Positions 8,569-18,897 are shown, counted from the stretch's first letter. The stretch: DNA of 64,000 bases from Xaviernesmea oryzae (GCF_900177415.1 NZ_FXAF01000006.1:67001-131000); one strand, 5' to 3'. The notes: generated from the sequence alone by a model not told the origin. Numbers and translations: made by a program.

Positions 8569-9350
8569 GCGGCTTCGACAGGACCTGGCTGGCATTGCGG
8601 GAGCCGGTAGATGCCCGTTCCCGCGACAAGGCTTTGCTGGCCGGCGTGACCGAAGCCATCGGAAATGCGTCGAGGAGGACCGTCCTCGATATCGGTTGCG
8701 GCACCGGCTCGACCTTCCGTGCGCTCTCGCGGGAAGTCGGCAAGGATGTCCGCTGGCGGCTCTTCGATCGCGACCCGCATCTGCTTGACGAAGCGGCGCG
8801 GCGCCATGGCCATGAGCTGGAACTCATTCAGGGCGATCTGAACGAGATCGAGGCTCTGCCCTTGACCGATGTAGGCTTTGTGACGGCTTCGGCGCTTTTC
8901 GATCTCTGTTCGAAGGAATTCGTCCATCGTTTCGTCGATCGCATTGCCGAGGCCGGTATCGGCCTTTACGCTGCGCTGAGCTATGACGGCCAGATGCGCT
9001 GGTCTAAGCCTCACCCGCTCGATGAGGTGATCACCGCGATCTTCAACGCGCATCAACTGAGTGACAAGGGTTTTGGCGTGGCGCTCGGCCCGGCGGCATG
9101 GGAATTTCTGGCGGACCGGCTCAGGGAGAACGGCTATGCGGTGCGGATCGCCGGAAGCCCCTGGATCATGACGGCCGCCGAGGCGGATCTGCAGCGGCTG
9201 TTTCTCGCCGGCGTCATGCGAGCGGTTTTCGAATACGGGGAGCTCGATGAAGCCGAGATCGGCGATTGGGCCGATTTCCGACACCGGATGATCGATCGGG
9301 AAGGCAGCCTATGCCATGTCGGCCATCAGGACGTTCTGGCGCTCCGGTGA
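8565..9350 (+). CDS. Class I SAM-dependent methyltransferase
   Basis: A 261-residue protein with a textbook SAM-binding motif I, VLDIGCGTGSTF, near residue 46, an acidic motif II in LFDRDPHLL and a motif III-like QGDLNEI. The remaining sequence, rich in aromatic residues (YAALSYDGQMRW, WEFLADRL), should form the acceptor pocket, which I cannot assign. It is the last gene of the plus-strand operon, coupled to the glycosyltransferase by an ATGA overlap. Its final 42 bases overlap the 3' end of the RibD-domain gene on the opposite strand. Confidence 0.88.
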   Translation: MSGFDRTWLALREPVDARSRDKALLAGVTEAIGNASRRTVLDIGCGTGSTFRALSREVGKDVRWRLFDRDPHLLDEAARRHGHELELIQGDLNEIEALPLTDVGFVTASALFDLCSKEFVHRFVDRIAEAGIGLYAALSYDGQMRWSKPHPLDEVITAIFNAHQLSDKGFGVALGPAAWEFLADRLRENGYAVRIAGSPWIMTAAEADLQRLFLAGVMRAVFEYGELDEAEIGDWADFRHRMIDREGSLCHVGHQDVLALR

Positions 9351-10136
9351 AATGGCCTTCCGTTGCGCTTCGGCACGCAGATTGCAGTCGAAGACGATAT
9401 CGGTGCCCAGGTTGTAAACCTGAACCTCGGGCCTGCGGGCTTCGGACAGCCGGTCGATCGGCGAAAGCCGGATCCCGGCCGGGCCGGAACCGATGATGAT
9501 CGGCGCAACCGAGACATGCAGCCTGTCGATCAGGTCCGCATCGACGAAACGGGAGATCGTGTTCGCGCCGCCCTCGACGAGAACAGTGGCCAGGCCGCGT
9601 TCGGCAAGAGCATCGAGGATGTCGCGCGGCGCCAATCCGCCATCCGTCTGACGCGGCAGCCGCACGATTTCGTGCCTGCCGCTTCGGGTCGGCGCGTCCT
9701 CCGCCTGCAGGAGCAGCACGGGCATGCCTCCGTCGTGCAGCATCTTCGCCCGTTCCGGCATGCGGCCGTTGCAGTCCACCACGACACGGATCGGGCTTTT
9801 GCCGCTGACGGCGCGCACGGAAAGGCTCGGATCGTCGGCAACGACGGTGCCGACGCCGACGATCACCGCATCCACAAGGGCGCGGCATCGGTGCAGATGG
9901 ACAATGCCGTCGCAACCCGAAACGTCCTGGGCGTCGCCGCTGGGCGTCGCCACACGGCCATCCAGCGATTGACCGACCTGTGCGAGGACGAACGGGGCGC
10001 TGCGGGATGCGACCGGCTTATAAAGCGACAGGCAGGAGGCGTCCGTCTCGGCCGACAGCGCGACCGGACGGACCGAGCCCTCGCGAAGCGAAAGCAGATG
10101 CTCCCACAGATCCTCGGTCATATTGACTGATTGCAT
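9309..10136 (-). CDS. Stand-alone RibD C-terminal (reductase) domain protein
   Basis: About 275 residues from the ATG at 10136 (frame open upstream to 10208; GAGG lies about eight bases before 10136). It has the dihydrofolate-reductase-like RibD_C pattern: AQVGQSLDGRVA, HRCRALVDAVIVGVGTV followed by ADDP, and VLVEGGANT then DRLHV. The zinc deaminase domain of bifunctional RibD is absent. Family members reduce the ribose of a 5-amino-uracil precursor of riboflavin, or act in antibiotic pathways. It converges on the methyltransferase with a 42-base overlap. Placement beside a pterin-synthase-like gene suggests that both act on GTP-derived heterocycles. This is inference, and essential RibD function is also possible. 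Confidence 0.8.
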   Translation of the reverse strand: MQSVNMTEDLWEHLLSLREGSVRPVALSAETDASCLSLYKPVASRSAPFVLAQVGQSLDGRVATPSGDAQDVSGCDGIVHLHRCRALVDAVIVGVGTVVADDPSLSVRAVSGKSPIRVVVDCNGRMPERAKMLHDGGMPVLLLQAEDAPTRSGRHEIVRLPRQTDGGLAPRDILDALAERGLATVLVEGGANTISRFVDADLIDRLHVSVAPIIIGSGPAGIRLSPIDRLSEARRPEVQVYNLGTDIVFDCNLRAEAQRKAISPERQNVLMADMA

Positions 10137-10490
10137 CTCCCGCCTCGTCTTCCGGCCGATTGATGAGAATGCCGGCCTGAGCCAAAGGTTCCTTGCCTGC
10201 GTACTCATATAGAGCTGTAATACGTGCGGAAAATTTCACCAGATCAACAATCCGTCAACGGGATGCCGGACATCGGGTCCTGAAAGATGCCTGCCGGAAC
10301 CCGATGACCTGGAGGAGGCCGGCTTGAGAAAAGAAGCAATGCATTTGCCGGAGAGGGTGGACCGAACTCACGATAGGCTTGCCCATCCGCATTTCGAGTT
10401 GCTTCGGTCATCCCCCATGCATACTGTAGCGACCATGCGGTCCATTCTCAGGCATACCCGGGTGTATTCTTCTGTGGAACTGGAAGCGGG
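10137..10490. other. Intergenic stretch holding a tRNA-Ser remnant
   Basis: This region separates the RibD-domain gene from the ankyrin gene. Apart from the tRNA-like remnant at 10349-10412 I see no gene: the open frames in it are short and without a ribosome-binding site. It must hold the promoters for both divergently transcribed genes, but no confident hexamer pair was found. Confidence 0.5.
10349..10412 (-). pseudogene. Decayed partial copy of the tRNA-Ser(CGA) 3' portion
   Basis: Read on the plus strand, the segment begins with the same 12 bases as the complement of the intact tRNA-Ser 3' end at 11361. It continues with recognisable T-arm, variable-arm and anticodon-arm sequence (GAACTCACGATA, CTTGCCC, CGCATTTCGAG) interrupted by small gaps and substitutions, and fades out in the D-arm region. 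CCA is not preserved (GCC instead of TGG on the plus strand). Orientation is the same as that of the intact tRNA about 1 kb away. It cannot fold as a functional tRNA. Confidence 0.7.
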
Positions 10491-11195
10491 ATGGCGGAAA
10501 TGACGGGATCGCCATCCAGTCGTACTCCTGCCGGAGCGCTCCTCCGGATCCTGGTTTTCGCAACCATGATGCTGTCCTTCTTCATCGGACCTGCGATGTC
10601 GGAAACGAAAGACAAATTGCTGTTGGATGCTTCCAAGAGGGGTGACGGCAAGGCTGTCGCCTCTCTTCTAAAAGAAGGCGTTGCGATCGATGCCCGTGAC
10701 GAGCGCGGCCAGACCGCGCTTCTGATCGCAACCCGCGCCAATGATATCGAGACAGCGCGGCTTCTCATCGAGGCAGGCGCCGACGTTAACGCAAAGGACG
10801 CCATCCGGGACAGCGCCTATCTTTATGCCGGAGCCAGCGGCTATCTCGAAATCCTTCGAATGACATTGTCCCATGGCGCGGATCTTCAAAGCACCAATCG
10901 CTTTGGCGGGACGGCGCTCATCCCGGCTTCCGAACGAGGGCATGTCGAGACAGTAGAGACTTTGATCAAGGCCGGCGTGGATGTGGATCACGTCAACGAT
11001 CTCGGATGGACTGCGCTTCTCGAGGCGATCATCCTGGGCGACGGTGGCGCACGTCATCTATCGGTCGTGAGGCTTCTTGTCGCTGGCGGAGCGAGGATCG
11101 ATATTGCTGATAAGGACGGCGTAACTCCGCTGCAACACGCACGGACTCGCGGCTACAAGGACATCGCGGCCGTATTGGAAGCGGCACAGCGATAG
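10491..11195 (+). CDS. Exported ankyrin-repeat protein
   Basis: A 234-residue protein. A hydrophobic stretch at residues about 17-37 ending in an alanine-methionine-serine region looks like a signal peptide or anchor. From about residue 45 there are five ankyrin repeats with the typical G-T-A-L or T-P-L turns, for example GQTALLIATRANDIETARLL and the following IEAGADVNAKD. Ankyrin repeats bind proteins; in bacteria such proteins are often periplasmic, but no partner is evident. The gene sits between the tRNA-Ser remnant and the intact tRNA, and its codon use looks less GC-rich than its neighbours by eye, which fits later acquisition. An alternative ATG lies at 10500. Confidence 0.8.
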   Translation: MAEMTGSPSSRTPAGALLRILVFATMMLSFFIGPAMSETKDKLLLDASKRGDGKAVASLLKEGVAIDARDERGQTALLIATRANDIETARLLIEAGADVNAKDAIRDSAYLYAGASGYLEILRMTLSHGADLQSTNRFGGTALIPASERGHVETVETLIKAGVDVDHVNDLGWTALLEAIILGDGGARHLSVVRLLVAGGARIDIADKDGVTPLQHARTRGYKDIAAVLEAAQR

Positions 11196-11357
11196 CCCGT
11201 ACGAGCTTGCCACGCCCTGGCTTTCCGCATTTCATCCTCGATCGATATCGGGAAATGACCAATGGCTGGCAATCAAAGCAGCGAGGGCAGCTCGGGACCT
11301 GGCAGGTAAGCTGGATTGAAACAGCTGTAACGGGAGAACCTTGGCAGAGGTTCAGAT

Positions 11358-11447
11358 TGGCGGAGAGGGTGGGATTCGAACCCACGATACGGTTGCCCGT
11401 ATGCCGCATTTCGAGTGCGGTGCTTTCGACCACTCAGCCACCTCTCC
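11358..11447 (-). tRNA. tRNA-Ser (anticodon CGA)
   Basis: On the minus strand the 5' acceptor strand GGAGAGG pairs with CCTCTCC. A D-arm GCTGAGTGGTCGAAAGC, an anticodon stem-loop CCGCA-CTCGAAA-TGCGG with anticodon CGA, a long variable arm (CATACGGGCAACCGTATC) and a T-arm GTGGGTTCGAATCCCAC follow. The long variable arm and discriminator G identify serine. The 3' CCA is encoded (TGG at 11358-11360 on the plus strand). It reads UCG codons. Confidence 0.97.
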
Positions 11448-11762
11448 ACGGAAACTGATGACGCGTTGGTCAGCGCGGCGTTCTCATAACGATGAAAGAT
11501 GGGGCTGGCAAGGGGCGAATATCAAGACTTTATATCCTTTTGCCTTGACAGTTTTTTGTCTGTCGCGTATCCCCGCACGCGATCAGGCGTGGAAAAGTGT
11601 CCATGCCTCTTTGTTTGTGTGGAGGCAATCAATCTTCCGCGCAGATTTCACCGGCAGACAAGTTAAAAAGATCCCTCTTTCGAACCCCTGCCAGAGCCCG
11701 ACTGATAAAAAGACGGCCGTCCCTTAAAGGATAGAGCCGGACCGAACATGAAAGGATAAAGA
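11448..11762. other. Intergenic region upstream of rplU
   Basis: These 315 bases separate the tRNA-Ser 5' end from the L21 start codon. They hold the rplU promoter candidate (11545-11573) and a 5' leader of about 190 bases that could carry ribosomal-protein autoregulation. I see no convincing stem-loop or open frame. The promoter of the tRNA on the other strand must also lie here. Confidence 0.4.
11545..11573 (+). promoter_or_regulatory. Candidate housekeeping sigma promoter for rplU-rpmA
   Basis: A perfect -35 hexamer TTGACA at 11545-11550 is followed, after 17 bases, by TATCCC at 11568-11573, an acceptable alphaproteobacterial -10. It lies about 190 bases before the L21 start codon. The call rests on hexamer match and spacing only. 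Confidence 0.45.
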
Positions 11763-12074
11763 ATGTTCGCAGTCATCAAGACCGGCGGTAAGCAGTACCG
11801 CGTGGCAGCCAACGACGTGCTTACCATCGAGAAGCTGGAAGCCGAAGCTGGTGCAGTGATCGAGTTCAACGAAGTCCTGGTCGTCGGCGAAGGCGCCGAT
11901 GCCAAGATCGGCGCCCCGTTCGTTTCGGGTGCGACGGTCAAGGCCGAAGTGGTCGAGCATAACCGTGGCAAGAAGGTCCTTTCCTTCAAGAAGCGCCGCC
12001 GCCAGAATTCCAAGCGGATTCGCGGCCATCGCCAGCATCACACGGTTGTCCGCATCACGGACATTCTCGGCTAA
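11763..12074 (+). CDS. rplU: 50S ribosomal protein L21
   Basis: A 103-residue protein, the normal length of bacterial L21. It begins [14 protein letters not shown], the family's most conserved segment, and ends with the basic [16 protein letters not shown] region that contacts 23S rRNA near L20. AAAGGA precedes the ATG at good spacing. rpmA follows 31 bases later, the conserved L21-L27 pair of the large ribosomal subunit. Confidence 0.98.
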   Translation: MFAVIKTGGKQYRVAANDVLTIEKLEAEAGAVIEFNEVLVVGEGADAKIGAPFVSGATVKAEVVEHNRGKKVLSFKKRRRQNSKRIRGHRQHHTVVRITDILG

Positions 12075-12105
12075 TCAGGATTTCGAAGGGTAAAGGAGAA
12101 CACCA

Positions 12106-12375
12106 ATGGCACATAAGAAAGCTGGCGGTTCGTCGCGTAACGGTCGCGATTCTGAATCCAAGCGCCTTGGCGTGAAGAAGTTCGGCGGCGAAGCCGTCAT
12201 TCCGGGCAACATTATCGTGCGTCAGCGCGGCACGCAGTGGCATCCGGGCCAGAACGTTGGCCTCGGCAAGGACCACACGATCTTCGCACTCGCCGCCGGT
12301 AATGTGTCCTTCCGCACGAAGGCTAACGGCCGAGTATACGTGTCCGTAATGCCGAAAGCGGAAGCAGCGGAATAA
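12106..12375 (+). CDS. rpmA: 50S ribosomal protein L27
   Basis: An 89-residue protein starting [16 protein letters not shown], the conserved N-terminus that reaches towards the peptidyl-transferase centre, with no Firmicutes-type cleavable extension. The [17 protein letters not shown] segment is diagnostic. An excellent AAGGAG precedes the ATG. It is co-transcribed with rplU and followed by a strong terminator at 12437-12484. Confidence 0.98.
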   Translation: MAHKKAGGSSRNGRDSESKRLGVKKFGGEAVIPGNIIVRQRGTQWHPGQNVGLGKDHTIFALAAGNVSFRTKANGRVYVSVMPKAEAAE

Positions 12376-12436
12376 GCCGGTAGCGCTCTAAAACAGCCGG
12401 CGTCTCATCGACCCGGCTGGCGCACAAGGTCAGTCT

Positions 12437-12484
12437 AAAGAAAAAAGGGGAGATGGGGCGCCACCCACCTCCCCTTTTTCTTTA
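12437..12484 (+). terminator. Intrinsic terminator after rpmA, nested in a larger inverted repeat
   Basis: AAAGAAAAAAGGGGAG pairs with CTCCCCTTTTTCTTT (one bulged A), with an inner TGGG/CCCA extension. The 3' arm provides the T-run. It is flanked by an outer perfect 9-base inverted repeat, GGTCAGTCT (12428-12436) and AGACTGACC (12497-12505), ending directly before the next start codon. Confidence 0.85.
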
Positions 12485-12505
12485 ACCCCGTAGAGGAGAC
12501 TGACC

Positions 12506-13153
12506 ATGCAAGGCGAATTACTGAGGGCGAGCCAATCCCGGCCGCCGGAGGAACGGTCCAAGGAACCGCTAAGACCCGAGCGGTTAAGAAGCGATTGCCC
12601 TGTCTTACTGTCGCAGAGACTGGTTCTCCGCGCTCCCCATGAAGAAGACATCGACGCCCTTGCCCATCTCGCCAACAATGCGAATATCGCGACCATGGTG
12701 TCGCGTATGCCGCATCCCTATACGGCAAAAGACGCCGCCGATTTCGTACGACGTGCGAAAGCCGGCGAGATCGGCAAGTGCGTCTATGCCATCACGCGAG
12801 GCGACAACGGCGCGTTCCTCGGTTGCTGCGCGCTGGAACCCCAGCAGGACGAGCGAACGCTCGAGATAGGCTATTGGCTGGGCGAGCCCTATTGGAACAG
12901 GGGCTACGCGACGGAAGCCGCCCATGTGCTGATCGACATGGCCTTCCGCACCCGCAACAACATCGACCACATCGATGCGCGTTGCCGGGTGACCAACGTC
13001 GCCTCCAAGCGGGTGATCCAGAAATGCGGCTTCCAGTACCAGGGCACGGGCATGATCGATTGCCTGGCGCTCGGCGGCATGGTTGCCGTCGAATGGTTCC
13101 GGCTCGACCGCAAGACCTGGATGTCGCTCAGAAGCTGGGGAGAACTGAGATGA
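12506..13153 (+). CDS. GNAT-family N-acetyltransferase (first of a tandem pair)
   Basis: A 215-residue RimJ/RimL-type acetyltransferase. After a poorly conserved first 35 residues it shows LLSQRLVLRAPHEEDID, the β-strand region IGYWLGEPYWNRGYATEA containing the acetyl-CoA loop, and NVASKRVIQKCGF. The substrate could be a protein N-terminus or a small amine. GAGGAG lies seven bases before the ATG and is partly inside the outer arm of the inverted repeat. It overlaps the second GNAT gene by four bases. The gene sits between rpmA and obgE, but no specific ribosomal role can be claimed. Confidence 0.85.
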   Translation: MQGELLRASQSRPPEERSKEPLRPERLRSDCPVLLSQRLVLRAPHEEDIDALAHLANNANIATMVSRMPHPYTAKDAADFVRRAKAGEIGKCVYAITRGDNGAFLGCCALEPQQDERTLEIGYWLGEPYWNRGYATEAAHVLIDMAFRTRNNIDHIDARCRVTNVASKRVIQKCGFQYQGTGMIDCLALGGMVAVEWFRLDRKTWMSLRSWGELR

Positions 13154-13737
13154 ACGCCGCCGTTCTCCAGAAGACGAATGCGGCCGTAACGATGCCGGGC
13201 CCTTGCCCGGTCATCACCACGGAAAGGCTGGTCCTGCGTCCGCACAAGCTCTCCGACGCGCCGGCGATCGCCGAATCGCTCGGCGATTTCAAGGTCAGCC
13301 GCATGCTCGCACGCGTGCCCCAGCCCTATGACCGCCAGGATGCACTTGACTGGCTCGTGCCGCAGGCCTCCGGCCTCTTGCCGGACTGGATGCTTGCGAT
13401 CACCACGGGCGACGACATCCATGTCGGTGTCGTGGGTCTGGAGCAGAGGCATGGCGGATGGCGCCTCGGTTACTGGCTGAACCGGCTCTACTGGGGCCGC
13501 GGCTACATGACGGAAGCGGTGGCCGGCACGCTGGAGCGCTTCTTCCGGCGCATGCCGGAGGTGCGGATATATTCCGGTGCATTCGCGGACAACCTCGCCT
13601 CGCTGAATGTCCAGAAGAAGCTCGGTTTCCGTATCATCGACGCGAACCAGATCTTCAGCATCTCCCAGAACCGCATGGTGCCGCATATCGAAACCATGCT
13701 GCTGCCCGAGGACTTCCGGCCAGCCGACCGACCGTGA
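13150..13737 (+). CDS. GNAT-family N-acetyltransferase (second of a tandem pair)
   Basis: A 195-residue protein with the same RimJ/RimL layout as the preceding gene: VITTERLVLRPHKLSDA, LGYWLNRLYWGRGYMTEAV and NLASLNVQKKLGF. The two look like an ancient duplication, since the motifs align at the same spacing, but they are not near-identical. ATGA overlap with the first copy predicts coupled translation and possibly a hetero-oligomer. The ATG at 13150 is used because an upstream extension of the frame lies inside the first gene. Confidence 0.85.
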   Translation: MNAAVLQKTNAAVTMPGPCPVITTERLVLRPHKLSDAPAIAESLGDFKVSRMLARVPQPYDRQDALDWLVPQASGLLPDWMLAITTGDDIHVGVVGLEQRHGGWRLGYWLNRLYWGRGYMTEAVAGTLERFFRRMPEVRIYSGAFADNLASLNVQKKLGFRIIDANQIFSISQNRMVPHIETMLLPEDFRPADRP

Positions 13738-13754
13738 CCCTCATATGAAAACAT

Positions 13755-13776
13755 CCGGCGGAGGAAACTCCGCCGG
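13755..13776 (-). terminator. Hairpin terminator with GAAA-type loop between convergent genes
   Basis: CCGGCGGAG and CTCCGCCGG form a perfect 9-bp stem closed by GAAA on the plus strand. On the minus strand the stem is followed by ATGTTTTCAT, so it best serves the gene ending at 13780, four bases away. It may also stop transcripts from the GNAT pair. Confidence 0.6.
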
Positions 13777-13779
13777 CCC

Positions 13780-14643
13780 TCACTCGACCTCGACCCAGAG
13801 CGGAAAATGGTCGGAACCAGACGCCGCATAGTCCACCCAGGCGTTTTTCAGACGCGGCGCCAGCCCGGAATTCACGAAGCAATGATCGAGATGCATCTTC
13901 ATCGGCCCGTCGCCCGGCGGCTTCGCCCAGGTATAGCTTTCCGGCGTGAGCAGCCCGAGACGCTCCAGCACGTCGACCGGCTCGTTGGCGCGCAGGATGC
14001 GGCCGTAATAACGGTCCCGCTGCCCTGCCATGGCGATATATTCGGTCGATTCCGGTTCCATGTTGAAATCGCCCATCAGCAGAAAATCCTCCGGCAGCGG
14101 CGGGTCGGGAAAACCCTCTTCCGCGGCACCGGTCAACGCACCGCCTTCGGCCACGAAATTCAGGACCCTTTCCTTCAGGTAGCGGATTTGGGCAAGCCGC
14201 TCGTCCGGCGAAACGTGATCGAGATGCACGGAATAGACGCGCAGCGGCCCGCCGGGCGCGACGATGACGGCTTCCAGGGCGCCGCGCTGCAGGTTGAGCT
14301 TCTCGATCGTGCGGCTGCGCGGCAGGAGAAGATGGCGGGTGGCGAGGATCGGCCAGCGCGACAGGATCATGTTGCCGAACTGGAAGCGGCGCTCGACGCG
14401 GCGGCCGCTCTCGACGGAAACGTCGAGCAGCAGATCGCAAGGCGCGGCATAGACATGAAAATGGTCCGGGAAGAGATCGTCGAAACGGGCGACGAGATCG
14501 ACATGGCCATTCTTCGGAAAACCGCGCGTCACCTCCTGCAATGCGATGACGTCGGCCCCAGCGATACTTTCGGCGATGCGTTCGGGATCGAACCGGCCAT
14601 CCATGCCGATCCCGTATTGGATGTTATAGCTGACGAACTTCAT
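13780..14643 (-). CDS. Endonuclease/exonuclease/phosphatase-family metal-dependent hydrolase
   Basis: A 287-residue protein; the ATG at 14643 (MKFVSYNIQYG) is chosen because earlier parts of the open frame are antisense to obgE. DNase I-like motifs are in order: SYNIQYG with the metal-proximal Asn, DVIALQEV with the metal-binding Glu, LMGDFNMEP with the Asp/Asn pair, and GSDHFPL with the catalytic His. The family hydrolyses phosphodiesters in DNA, lipids or signalling molecules. No signal peptide is seen, so it is probably cytoplasmic. It diverges from obgE with about 100 bases between start codons. The substrate is unknown. Confidence 0.88.
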   Translation of the reverse strand: MKFVSYNIQYGIGMDGRFDPERIAESIAGADVIALQEVTRGFPKNGHVDLVARFDDLFPDHFHVYAAPCDLLLDVSVESGRRVERRFQFGNMILSRWPILATRHLLLPRSRTIEKLNLQRGALEAVIVAPGGPLRVYSVHLDHVSPDERLAQIRYLKERVLNFVAEGGALTGAAEEGFPDPPLPEDFLLMGDFNMEPESTEYIAMAGQRDRYYGRILRANEPVDVLERLGLLTPESYTWAKPPGDGPMKMHLDHCFVNSGLAPRLKNAWVDYAASGSDHFPLWVEVE

Positions 14644-14721
14644 GATAGTCTTTGACCTCTGCCCCAACCGGCGATATCGAAACCCACCGGATGCCAACAT
14701 AAAACAAGGCGCTCCGACTAA

Positions 14722-16971
<2,250 letters not shown>

Positions 16972-16979
<8 letters not shown>

Positions 16980-18252
16980 CAAGGTTGCAACGACCGGCGT
17001 CGCCGCCGTGATGAACGAGATCGGCCGCAACGCCAAGGCAGCGGCTCAAGCGCTGGCGACGGCTTCGACCGAAGCGAAGAACAAGGCGCTCAATGCCATG
17101 GCGGACGCGATCCTCGCCGCCAGGGACGAGATCCTTGCCGCGAATGCCCTCGATCTGAAGAATGTCGAAGGCAAGGACCTGCTGCCTTCATTCATCGACC
17201 GGCTGACGCTGACGGAAAAGGGCATCGCAGGCATGGCAGAAGCCATCCGCGAGATCGCCGAATTCAGGGATCCGGTCGGCGAGGTCATCGCTGCCTGGGA
17301 GCGGCCGAACGGACTGAAGATCGAACGGGTTCGCACGCCGCTCGGCGTCATCGGCGTCATCTACGAAAGCCGCCCGAATGTGACGGCGGATGCCGGCGCG
17401 CTCTGCCTCAAGGCGGGCAATGCGGTGATCCTGCGCGGCGGCTCCGATTCCGCTCTTTCATCGCGGGCGATCCATGACTGCCTCGTGGCCGGCCTGAAGG
17501 CCGCGGGACTTCCCGAACACGCGATCCAGATCGTGCCGACCACCGACCGTGCCGCCGTCGGCGCCATGCTGTCGGGCCTCGATGGCGCGATCGACGTGAT
17601 CGTTCCGCGCGGCGGCAAAAGCCTGGTGGCCCGCGTCCAGAGCGAGGCGCGCGTGCCGGTCTTCGCCCATCTCGAAGGCCTCTGCCACATCTATGTGGAT
17701 GCCTCCGCGGACCTCGAAATGGCGAAGAAGATCATCGTCAACGCCAAAATGCGCCGTACCGGCGTTTGCGGCGCGGCCGAAACGCTGCTTGTCGACAGCG
17801 CCGCGATCGGCACCCATCTGATGCCGATCCTCGAAGCGTTGACCGAAGCCGGCTGTGAAATCCGCGCCTCCGCTGCCGTCCTGAAGGTCTTCCCCGGCTT
17901 CAAGCCGGCGACGGAGGAGGACTGGCGCACGGAGTATCTCGACGCGGTGATCTCGGTCGCGGTCGTCGACGGCATTTCCGGCGCGATCCGCCACATCAAC
18001 ACCTATTCCTCCAATCACACGGAAGCTGTCCTCGCCGAGGACCCGGCGGTCGTGGCGCGCTTCTTCAACGAACTCGATTCGGCGATCCTGCTGCACAATG
18101 CTTCCACCCAGTTCGCAGACGGGGGCGAGTTCGGCATGGGCGGCGAGATCGGCATCTCGACGGGCAAGATGCACGCCCGCGGCCCGGTCGGCGTCGAACA
18201 GCTCACCTCCTTCAAATACCGCGTGCATGGCACCGGACAGATCCGGCCCTGA
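16972..18252 (+). CDS. proA: Gamma-glutamyl phosphate reductase
   Basis: A 426-residue aldehyde-dehydrogenase-fold enzyme that reduces γ-glutamyl phosphate to the semialdehyde with NADPH. The catalytic cysteine is in [15 protein letters not shown] and the C-terminal [13 protein letters not shown] and HARGPVG segments are standard for ProA. Start at 16972 is preferred: GGGAGG ends directly at an earlier in-frame ATG (16963), leaving no spacing for it but nine bases for 16972. It overlaps the end of proB and forms the second proline step. Confidence 0.97.
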
Positions 18253-18258
18253 TCGCAC

Positions 18259-18897
18259 GTGACGGAAGAGACGATCGACCGCCGCTACTTGGTCATGCCG
18301 CATGTGGAACGCGGCATGGCCGTCGGCCTTTTCGGCGGCTCGTTCAATCCGCCGCATGAAGGGCATCTGCTGGTTGCCGAGATCGCGCTGCGCCGTCTCG
18401 GTCTCGACCAGCTCTGGTGGATGGTGACGCCCGGCAATCCGCTGAAAAGCCGCTCGGAACTCGCTTCCCTGGCGGATCGGCTCGCCATGAGCGAGAGGCT
18501 GATCCACGATCCGCGCATCAAGATCACCGCGTTCGAGAAAACGCTTGGCGGCTCCTATACCGCCGATACCCTGGCTTTCGTGAAGGCGAAGAACCCGCAT
18601 GTGCATTTCATTTGGGTCATGGGCGCCGACAGCCTGAGGACCTTCCATTTCTGGCAGAAATGGCGGGAGATCGCCTCGACCTTCCCGATCGCGGTCGTGG
18701 ACCGGCCGGGTTCGACCCTGTCGTTCCTGTCGTCGAAGATGGCCCGCACCTTCGATTACGCCCGCGTCGACGAGGATGATGCGGGCACGCTCTGGAAACG
18801 TCGGGCGCCGGCCTGGACCTTCATCCACGGCCCACGCTCCGCCTTAAGCTCCACCGCCATCCGCGCCACCAACGGCAAGAATTCAAGCCATGGCTGA
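18259..18897 (+). CDS. nadD: Nicotinate-nucleotide adenylyltransferase
   Basis: About 212 residues; adenylates nicotinate mononucleotide in NAD synthesis. The nucleotidyltransferase signature GLFGGSFNPPHEGHL and the C-terminal SSTAIR ATP-binding motif are present. The frame starts at GTG 18259, seven bases after proA; an ATG at 18295 just before VERGMAVGLFGGSFN is an equally plausible start. It lies between proA and rsfS, a conserved order in many bacteria. Confidence 0.95.
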   Translation: MTEETIDRRYLVMPHVERGMAVGLFGGSFNPPHEGHLLVAEIALRRLGLDQLWWMVTPGNPLKSRSELASLADRLAMSERLIHDPRIKITAFEKTLGGSYTADTLAFVKAKNPHVHFIWVMGADSLRTFHFWQKWREIASTFPIAVVDRPGSTLSFLSSKMARTFDYARVDEDDAGTLWKRRAPAWTFIHGPRSALSSTAIRATNGKNSSHG

